Origin: Phyllobacteriaceae bacterium
Lineage (GTDB): Bacteria > Pseudomonadota > Alphaproteobacteria > Rhizobiales > Devosiaceae
NCBI GenBank assembly: GCA_012799265.1
Contig: JAAZLP010000120.1
Span: forward strand, 1-5,887
Direction of reading: 5' to 3'
Length of the DNA: 5,887 nucleotides
The notes under the pieces were generated by a model. That model did not search any database. It saw only the letters and a list, made by a program, of their open reading frames with translations, and was not told the origin of the DNA. Positions 1 through 4,666 of this stretch are shown piece by piece. The position numbers were made by a program, and so were the translations under genes. The stretch's first letter is position 1. Each line of letters opens with the position of its first letter.

Positions 1-543
1 CTGGCGATGAAGTATCTTGGCCATGCCCTCACCCTCTCGCGTGCGCACCACGACGCGGTCACCCCGACGCACCTGCTCGGTGGGGGACACCACGACCCGG
101 TCCCCCTCGCGATAAAGCGGCATCATGCTGTCGCCGGAAATCTCCAGCGCGTAGATGCCATTTTCTTCGGGCGAGGGCAGGGCGATTTCATCCCAGCCCT
201 GACCCACCGGGAAACCAGCGCTGTCAAAAAAGCCGCCGACACCAGCCTGCGCCAGACCGAGAAGCGGCACGGTCGACGGGCGCAGTGGTTCAGAAAAACC
301 ACCTCTTTGGAGGAAGGCGCCCGTGCCGCTGAGAAAACTGTCAAAATTTTCGCCGGTGGCTTCGAGAATCTTGGAGATGCTCTCCGTCGACGGCCAGCGT
401 TCCCGCCCGTCCTTGCTCACCCGCTTGGACACATTGAACGCCGTGGCATCCAACCCTGCCAGCTTGGCGAGCGCGGACACGGAAACGCCATGGCGGCGCG
501 CCAATGCGTCAATGCCGTCCCAGATGGCGCGATGTGAAAGCAT
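1..543 (-). CDS. LexA/CI-like HTH + S24 peptidase-domain transcriptional regulator (C-terminus beyond window)
   Basis: Translating the minus strand from the ATG at 543 gives 181 codons with no stop before the window edge, starting MLSHRAIWDGIDALARRHGV. Residues about 8-65 form a Cro/CI-like helix-turn-helix (VSVSALAKLAGLDATAFNVS). The rest matches the S24 LexA/CI C-terminal domain: a candidate self-cleavage site Ala100-Gly101 in GLAQAGVGGFF, nucleophile Ser139 in ISGDSMMPLY, and the general-base Lys176 in GEGMAKIL. The Ser-Lys spacing of 37 residues equals that of E. coli LexA (Ser119/Lys156). All three autoproteolysis elements are therefore present, which suggests a cleavable repressor, although many S24 regulators are not shown to cleave. 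Only the last few tens of residues should be missing, as relatives are somewhat over 200 residues. It is divergent from the DUF952-pyrD operon, so autoregulation and control of that operon are plausible. No strong Shine-Dalgarno precedes the ATG. It is probably not LexA itself, because the HTH is XRE-like rather than the LexA winged helix. Confidence 0.9.
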   Translation of the reverse strand, partial: MLSHRAIWDGIDALARRHGVSVSALAKLAGLDATAFNVSKRVSKDGRERWPSTESISKILEATGENFDSFLSGTGAFLQRGGFSEPLRPSTVPLLGLAQAGVGGFFDSAGFPVGQGWDEIALPSPEENGIYALEISGDSMMPLYREGDRVVVSPTEQVRRGDRVVVRTREGEGMAKILHRQ

Positions 544-556
544 GCGAAGCTCGAAA

Positions 557-590
557 GGAAATGTATCTTATCAGCGGAATTATATCCTAT
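557..590. repeat. Pair of 15-bp direct repeats, probable operator
   Basis: Plus-strand GGAAATGTATCTTAT (557-571) and GGAATTATATCCTAT (576-590) match at 12 of 15 positions and start 19 bp apart, close to two helical turns. The consensus is GGAAWTRTATCYTAT. The second copy also begins a dyad, GGAAT (576-580) with ATTCC (589-593). The repeats lie 14-47 bp upstream of the S24 regulator start and cover its best -10 element. This is the arrangement expected of an operator for an autoregulating HTH repressor. The repeat is seen directly; the binding role is inferred. Confidence 0.5.
579..584 (-). promoter_or_regulatory. Candidate -10 element (TATAAT) for the S24 regulator
   Basis: The minus strand reads TATAAT at 584-579, a perfect -10 hexamer 35 bp upstream of the regulator ATG and inside the distal copy of the 15-bp repeat. 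No good -35 sits at 16-18 bp spacing; a TTTACA at 613-608 is 23 bp away, which is too far. The promoter may be weak or depend on another factor. The AT-rich sequence may also matter for a DUF952-side promoter reading the other way, for which no convincing hexamer pair is visible. Confidence 0.35.
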
Positions 591-608
591 TCCTCGTAAT
601 GCCACCTT

Positions 609-632
609 GTAAAGAGCGGCTTTCCGCTTTAC
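609..632. other. Imperfect inverted repeat in the divergent control region
   Basis: GTAAA (609-613) pairs with TTTAC (628-632), and GCGG (616-619) pairs with CCGC (624-627) around a CTTT loop, with a GA bulge at 614-615. It lies 35 bp before the DUF952 start. It could be a leader-RNA hairpin or a second protein-binding dyad. No U-tract follows, so an intrinsic terminator or attenuator is not supported. Confidence 0.25.
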
Positions 633-666
633 CCCCGCCTCACTCCTTCGGTCTGCGAGCGCCTCA

Positions 667-1026
667 ATGCCCTCTTCCCCCTCCCTGATCTACAAGATCG
701 CCACCGCGGCCTCGCTGGCACCGGCCCGGCTGTCCGGCTCCTATGTCGGGATGCCGATCGACGCGGCAGACGGCTACATGCATTTCTCCACCGCCGCACA
801 ATTGGCCGAGACGCTGCGCCTCCATTTCAAGGGACAATCCGGTCTGATCATCCTTGCGGTCCGGACTGCGGACCTTGGCGACCGGCTGGTATGGGAGCCA
901 TCACGGGGCGGGGCGCTCTTTCCCCATCTCTATGGCGGTCCGCTCGACATGACATCAGTCGAATGGGAGGAAATCGTCAGCGTCGACGACGAAGGAAATA
1001 CGATTCTTCCCGAGGCGATCCAATGA
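667..1026 (+). CDS. DUF952 family protein
   Basis: This is a 119-residue soluble protein with the complete DUF952 signature. It has IYKI at 8-11, LSGSYVGMPIDAADGYMHFST at about 22-42, the LRLHFKG block at 50-56, and the diagnostic WEPSRGGALFPHLYGGPL at 76-93. It has no signal peptide or membrane segment. The family's biochemical function is not established to my knowledge; I recall it being grouped by fold with ADP-ribosyltransferase-like proteins, which I cannot verify here. The ATG at 667 fits the usual short N-terminus before IYKI, but no clear Shine-Dalgarno precedes it. The stop overlaps the pyrD start by 4 bp (ATGA, 1023-1026), so the two genes are co-transcribed and probably translationally coupled. 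Upstream is the divergent S24 regulator. Confidence 0.9.
   Translation: MPSSPSLIYKIATAASLAPARLSGSYVGMPIDAADGYMHFSTAAQLAETLRLHFKGQSGLIILAVRTADLGDRLVWEPSRGGALFPHLYGGPLDMTSVEWEEIVSVDDEGNTILPEAIQ
1012..1015 (+). promoter_or_regulatory. Ribosome binding site of pyrD
   Basis: GAGG lies 7 nt before the ATG at 1023, inside the end of the DUF952 gene. It supports that ATG over the longer in-frame opening at 891, which would overlap DUF952 by more than 130 bp and add a non-homologous Arg-rich leader. Confidence 0.6.
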
Positions 1027-2126
1027 TCTTTTCGGCTTTCTCGCCGCTCCTGCGCCATGCCGGCATCGCCAACCTGACCAAGGATGCGCTCTTGCGCATG
1101 GATGCAGAGACGGCGCATGGCGCAACCATCACCGCCCTGCGCCTCGGCCTCGCTCCGCAGCAGGAAGGCTCCGACGCGCCCGAACTGGCGACCTCAATCT
1201 GTGGCATTGAGCTCAAGAACCCGGTGGGCATGGCAGCCGGTTTTGACAAGAATGCCCAGGTGCCGCGTGCCCTCGCTTTGATGGGTTTCGGCATGGTCGA
1301 AATCGGCACGGTCACGCCGCGCCCGCAGGACGGAAACCCCAAGCCGCGCCTCTTTCGTATCCCCGAGGCGGAAGGCGTCATCAATCGCATGGGCTTCAAC
1401 AATGAGGGCCACGAGGCAGCCTTTGAGCGCCTCAAGGGTGAACGCGTTCCCGCCGCCCTTGGCGTCAATATCGGCGCCAACAAGGACAGCGAAGATTTCG
1501 TCGCCGACTATGTGCTGGGCGTGAACCGCTTTGCCGACCTCGCTGACTATCTCACCGTCAATATCTCGTCGCCCAATACGCCGGGCCTGCGCAACCTGCA
1601 GGCCGACGAGGCCCTTCGTCGCCTGCTGGGCGAGGTGCTGAGTGCCCGTGCCAAGGCCAAGACACGCGTTCCCGTGCTGCTCAAGATTGCGCCGGACCTC
1701 GACGAAGCCGGTATGGACGCCGTTGCCCGCGTCATCCTCGACACTGATCTCGATGGCCTCATCGTCTCCAACACCACCATCGGTCGCGATCCGGTCGCCG
1801 GCATGGAGAATGCCGACGAGACCGGCGGGCTGTCAGGTAAACCGCTCTTCGCGCTCTCCACCCAGCGCCTTGCGCAGATGCGCCAGCGCGTTGGCGCGCT
1901 TCCGATTGTCGGCGTCGGCGGCATCCACTCCGCCGAGACAGCGCTTGCCAAGTTCGAGGCCGGCGCCAATGCAGTCCAGCTTTATTCGGCGCTCGTCTTC
2001 GGCGGTCTCGACATGCTCGACCGGATCAAGGCAGGGCTCGTCTCCGGCATTCGTGCGGCGGGTAAGGGTAATATTGCCGAATTGGTCGGCACGAAGACAG
2101 AGGCCTGGGCTCAGGGACGGCCCTGA
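1023..2126 (+). CDS. pyrD: Dihydroorotate dehydrogenase, class 2 (quinone-dependent)
   Basis: The 367-residue product oxidises dihydroorotate to orotate, the fourth step of UMP synthesis, passing electrons through FMN to membrane quinone. Residues 1-45 are the N-terminal helical extension typical of class 2 enzymes, which forms the quinone tunnel and membrane contact. FMN/substrate motifs follow in order: NPVGMAAGFDKN (66-77), GTVTPRPQDGNPKPR (95-109), NRMGFNN (121-127), GVNIGANKDS (147-156), VNISSPNTPGLRNLQ (179-193), LLKIAPDL (219-226), VSNTTI (248-253), the phosphate-binding GVGGI (297-301) and QLYSALVFGG (319-328). The catalytic base is the serine in the NISSPN motif (probably Ser183 by comparison with E. 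coli Ser175); class 1 enzymes have cysteine instead. Length is slightly above E. coli PyrD. It starts inside the stop of DUF952 and has a good GAGG ribosome binding site. Nothing is missing or broken. Confidence 0.97.
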   Translation: MIFSAFSPLLRHAGIANLTKDALLRMDAETAHGATITALRLGLAPQQEGSDAPELATSICGIELKNPVGMAAGFDKNAQVPRALALMGFGMVEIGTVTPRPQDGNPKPRLFRIPEAEGVINRMGFNNEGHEAAFERLKGERVPAALGVNIGANKDSEDFVADYVLGVNRFADLADYLTVNISSPNTPGLRNLQADEALRRLLGEVLSARAKAKTRVPVLLKIAPDLDEAGMDAVARVILDTDLDGLIVSNTTIGRDPVAGMENADETGGLSGKPLFALSTQRLAQMRQRVGALPIVGVGGIHSAETALAKFEAGANAVQLYSALVFGGLDMLDRIKAGLVSGIRAAGKGNIAELVGTKTEAWAQGRP

Positions 2127-2144
2127 GCCGCTGCCATTTGCAGC
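2108..2144. terminator. Two tandem hairpins at the pyrD/MATE convergent junction
   Basis: The first is a perfect 9-bp stem, GGCTCAGGG (2108-2116) with CCCTGAGCC (2121-2129) around an ACGG loop; its right arm contains the pyrD TGA stop (2124-2126). It is followed directly by GCTGC (2130-2134) and GCAGC (2140-2144) around CATTT. No T-run follows on either strand, so these are not classical intrinsic terminators. They may act as 3'-end stabilisers or assist termination in both directions between the convergent genes. Confidence 0.45.
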
Positions 2145-2169
2145 ATAAACCTTCTGGAATTTGCTTGCC

Positions 2170-3510
2170 TTAGCTGAACAAGCCCGCTCTCCGCCGCTCA
2201 ATGGCCCGCCAGTAGATCAATCCGCGGGCGATGAACCAGCAATGGAGGGCGGCCCAGAGGCCCCAATTGGCAAAGAGGGGCTGGAGGATCAGTGCTGCCG
2301 CGAGGAAGACGACAAGCGAGACCACCATCCCATTGCGCATGACGACATTCTGCGTCGTCCCAATCAGGATGCCGTCATAGACAAAGGCCGGCATGAAGGT
2401 GAGGGCGCAGAGAGCCGCGATGGGGAGGTAGGTGAGCGCGTAGGCCTGAACCTCCGCATTGGTGGTCATGAAGGCGATTACCCACGGACCGGTCGCAAAC
2501 CAGACGAGGCCGAGCGCCAAAGAGATGCCCACGCCCCAGAGCATGGATAGTCTGTAGCCCTGATCAAAGGCCGGCCGCCAGTTGGCGCCCACCGCGCGGC
2601 CGGTCAGTTGCTCCGCTGCCTGGGCGATGCCGTCGAGGAAATAACCGACGATCATCAGGAGGTTGAGCAGCACAGCATTGGCTGCCAACGGAATTTCGCC
2701 CATGCGCGAGCCCTGCGCCGCGAACCAGGCATAGGCGCCCATCAGCGCGGCCGAGCGGATCATCAGGTCGCGGCTGAGGCCGAACATGCGCCGGATGTCA
2801 TGTCGGTCGAGCATCTCGCCGGGTGCGATGCGGGCGAGGAGGGCACGGGGTCCGCCATAGTGGCGGAGGAGGATGCTCAGGCCCAGAATGGCGGCGACGG
2901 CCTGGCCGATGACGGTGGCGAAGGCAGCGCCCGGAACGCCCCAGCCGAGGCCGTGCACGAACCAGATCGATAGCGTGATGTCGATGAGATGCAGCAGCAA
3001 TTGCAGCATCATGCCGGTCTTGGCGGCAGCCCTGCCATAGAACCAGCCGAGCAGGGCATAGTTGATCAGCGAGAACGGTGCGGACCAGATTCGCCAGTAA
3101 AAATAATCAGATAGCGCCGCCTGAACGCCGGCCTCAGGTGCCAGCGTCCAGACGCAGAGCATGAGGATGGGCATGGCCAGAAGGGCCATGGCGATGCCGA
3201 TCCCGAGCCCGAGGACCAGCGAGCGGCTGACATGGAGGAGGCCATCGCGCTTCTCCCTGGCGCCGACGGCTTGGGCGACGAGGCCCGCGGTGCCGATGCG
3301 GAGGAAATAAGCCAATGAAAACAAGATGTCGAAGACCAGCGCGCCCAGCACCAGACCACCCAGCAGGGCTGCATCGCCGAGGCGACCGATGACGGTGACG
3401 TCGACAAGGCCGACAAGCGGCTCGGTAATGAAGGCAATCGAGGCGGGAAGGGCGATCGACCACACGTCGCGGTGGCGAACTTCGAATGGGTGCTGGGGGC
3501 GGGATGACAT
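2170..3510 (-). CDS. MATE family efflux transporter, DinF subfamily
   Basis: The 446-residue, strongly hydrophobic inner-membrane protein has about 12 predicted helices, matching the MATE size and topology. It would export cationic or drug-like compounds by Na+ or H+ antiport; the substrate cannot be read from sequence. DinF-type features include the first-helix block EPLVGLVDVTVIGRLGDAAL (30-49), with an acidic residue (Asp37) where DinF members carry a conserved Asp. LRIGTAGLVAQAVGA (70-84) and GYFLDGIAQAAEQLTGRAVGA (289-309) follow, and the C-terminal block YDGILIGTTQNVVMRNGM lies at 378-395. The ATG at 3510 places a short polar N-terminus before helix 1; the Shine-Dalgarno is weak. It lies 66 bp after the kinase gene on the same strand and is convergent with pyrD, 43 bp apart. 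Co-transcription with the kinase is possible but less certain than for the kinase and DUF6460. Confidence 0.92.
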   Translation of the reverse strand: MSSRPQHPFEVRHRDVWSIALPASIAFITEPLVGLVDVTVIGRLGDAALLGGLVLGALVFDILFSLAYFLRIGTAGLVAQAVGAREKRDGLLHVSRSLVLGLGIGIAMALLAMPILMLCVWTLAPEAGVQAALSDYFYWRIWSAPFSLINYALLGWFYGRAAAKTGMMLQLLLHLIDITLSIWFVHGLGWGVPGAAFATVIGQAVAAILGLSILLRHYGGPRALLARIAPGEMLDRHDIRRMFGLSRDLMIRSAALMGAYAWFAAQGSRMGEIPLAANAVLLNLLMIVGYFLDGIAQAAEQLTGRAVGANWRPAFDQGYRLSMLWGVGISLALGLVWFATGPWVIAFMTTNAEVQAYALTYLPIAALCALTFMPAFVYDGILIGTTQNVVMRNGMVVSLVVFLAAALILQPLFANWGLWAALHCWFIARGLIYWRAIERRRAGLFS

Positions 3511-3576
3511 GAGTAAACTCTGGTGACACCGCCCTTTTAGCAGTTGTCTTCAGCCCGACAAGACCGACTTTGGGGG
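3511..3576. other. 66-bp gap between the kinase and MATE genes
   Basis: No gene fits here. I see only weak dyads: TTGTC/GACAA (3544-3548 and 3557-3561), an overlapping GTCTT/AAGAC (3546-3550 and 3560-3564), and GAGT-N2-ACTC (3511-3520) just upstream of the MATE start. There is no convincing promoter and no hairpin with a U-tract, so readthrough from the kinase into the MATE gene is possible. Confidence 0.4.
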
Positions 3577-4248
3577 CTAGTGATCGACGTTCAGGACGAA
3601 GATGACATCGGCCCGATCCTTGGTGGTTTCCACCAGATCATAGTTCGGAAGATCGTTGCGCTCGATATGGGCGCGGTTGCGTTCCTCGCTGAAAAGACCC
3701 TCTTCGCCGTGGCGCTTCAGGAGCCTGCATCCGACGGTTTTGCGGTCAACATGAACGAATACTGAATAATCGAGAAGCGACTTCACACCCGCCCATGGCC
3801 CTTCGGTGAGGAGGAGGTAATTGCCCTCGACGATGAGGACGCGAACATCGCCCTGAACGGTGAAGGCGTCATCGACCGTGTCCTCGATTTTGCGCGAATA
3901 GCCGGGACCGCTGACCGGCTCGGTGGCGTGCGTGAGCTTGTGGAGGAAGGAGACGAATTCGGCACCTTCGAAAGTGTGCGGCGCGCCCTTGTAATCGGTC
4001 TGGCCCATCGCTTCGATCTTGGCGTGCTTCATGTGGAAGCCGTCCATGGGGACGAGCGCTGCGCTGCCGGGGCGGACGGCGTTGAGCATGGTGACGAGCT
4101 CGGCGGCGATGGTGGACTTCCCGGTGCCGGGGCCGCCCGCAATGCCGATGGCGATGCGGGCGCCTTTGGCTTCGCTTTCCATTTCGAGGATATGCGGCAC
4201 GAGCCGGGAAAGCGCTTCCTGGGGCGTGAGGGTGATGGTCTCGGCCAT
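3577..4248 (-). CDS. P-loop kinase of the PanK/uridine kinase-like family (FrcK-like), substrate unknown
   Basis: The 223-residue cytoplasmic protein probably phosphorylates a small metabolite with ATP. Walker A is GGPGTGKST (38-46). PMDGFHM (67-73) is the acidic substrate-site motif shared by pantothenate kinase and uridine kinase relatives. KGAPHTF (87-93), PGYSRKIEDTV (115-125) and VEGNYLLL (140-147, Walker B-like strand) complete the pattern, and a lid-type basic stretch follows at 169-179 (RKTVGCRLLKR). The family includes annotated pantothenate kinases, rhizobial FrcK fructose-locus kinases and uncharacterised nucleoside/nucleotide kinases, so the substrate stays open. I chose the ATG at 4248 because it is 1 nt after the stop of the DUF6460 gene and leaves a normal N-terminus. 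The longer in-frame start at 4317 would overlap that gene by 68 bp with a low-complexity leader. The two genes are therefore almost surely one operon. Confidence 0.88.
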   Translation of the reverse strand: MAETITLTPQEALSRLVPHILEMESEAKGARIAIGIAGGPGTGKSTIAAELVTMLNAVRPGSAALVPMDGFHMKHAKIEAMGQTDYKGAPHTFEGAEFVSFLHKLTHATEPVSGPGYSRKIEDTVDDAFTVQGDVRVLIVEGNYLLLTEGPWAGVKSLLDYSVFVHVDRKTVGCRLLKRHGEEGLFSEERNRAHIERNDLPNYDLVETTKDRADVIFVLNVDH

Positions 4249-4249
4249 G

Positions 4250-4537
4250 TCAGCGCGCCCGCGTGAGACGAATGATGAACCAGACGGGCACGACGATGGC
4301 GGCGCCGGCGATGACATAGCTGCCGAGCTGACGGATGACGCCCGTGCCGTCGCGGAGCGCCTCTTCGATCAGGCGGATGCCGGTATTGACCAGGTCGAGG
4401 GCATTGAAGCCGAAGACCGACATGACAAAGCCGACCATGAGCGAGATGAGGACCAGCTTGATGACGACAGATGTCGGCCGACCGCCGAGAAATCGCTCCA
4501 GCGTGGAACGTTGTTCGGGCTTATAGTCTTCAAACAT
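4250..4537 (-). CDS. Small two-helix membrane protein (DUF6460-like)
   Basis: The 95-residue protein has a charged N-terminus (1-22, including the LERFLGGRP motif at 13-21), a first hydrophobic helix at about 23-43 and a polar amphipathic linker at 44-70. A second helix at about 71-90 is followed by a basic tail, LTRAR. The LGGxP motif followed by a helix that ends near GFNALDLV resembles the DUF6460 family of alphaproteobacteria; this is recognised from memory and its function is unknown. It probably sits in the inner membrane as a hairpin. It has a good ribosome binding site and is the first gene of the minus-strand cluster, ending 1 nt before the kinase ATG. It faces the helicase gene across a 129-bp region. 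Confidence 0.8.
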   Translation of the reverse strand: MFEDYKPEQRSTLERFLGGRPTSVVIKLVLISLMVGFVMSVFGFNALDLVNTGIRLIEEALRDGTGVIRQLGSYVIAGAAIVVPVWFIIRLTRAR

Positions 4538-4666
4538 CGGTCACTCCGTTTGGCAGGTCTGGGGCCATCATATAGGGTCTTGTGTGATTTGTATTAGGTG
4601 CGCTGTGTCAACTTTGCCGCCATCGCTCGCAATTCGTCCCCGCAGAGGGCGCGCGGTGGCGCAGGG
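4538..4666. promoter_or_regulatory. Divergent intergenic region between the DUF6460-like gene and the helicase
   Basis: This 129-bp gap must hold promoters for both directions. The minus strand has a perfect TTGACA at 4611-4606, but the hexamer at 17-bp spacing (ATCACA, 4588-4583) is poor; TATATG at 4574-4569 is too far away. On the plus strand, TTGTGT (4580-4585) and CTGTGT (4603-4608) are a weak pair at 17 bp. No alphaproteobacterial LexA box (GTTC-N7-GTTC) is present, so SOS control of the helicase is not supported from this region. Confidence 0.3.
4544..4547 (-). promoter_or_regulatory. Ribosome binding site of the DUF6460-like gene
   Basis: The minus strand reads GGAG at 4547-4544, 6 nt before the ATG at 4537. 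It is one of the two clearest Shine-Dalgarno sites in the window (with pyrD's) and fixes the start of this gene. Confidence 0.65.

Noticed and set aside
7..537. 176-codon plus-strand open frame at the left edge
   Set aside because: It is the antisense shadow of the S24 regulator, whose HTH and catalytic residues are on the minus strand; the plus-strand product is low-complexity.
891..1022. Longer pyrD start at 891
   Set aside because: It would add an Arg-rich leader overlapping DUF952 in another frame. The ATG at 1023 has a ribosome binding site and matches the N-terminus of class 2 enzymes.
2161..2973. Plus-strand open frames opposite the MATE gene (2161-2550 and 2608-2973)
   Set aside because: They are charged, His/Glu/Asp-rich shadows of a gene encoding hydrophobic helices and have no domain signal.
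4249..4317. Longer kinase start at 4317
   Set aside because: The extra 23 residues are Ser/Pro-rich, have no family similarity and overlap the DUF6460-like gene; the ATG at 4248 fits the operon spacing.
4538..4666. LexA (SOS) box upstream of the helicase
   Set aside because: No GTTC-N7-GTTC or near match is present, and neither GTTC nor GAAC occurs in this gap.
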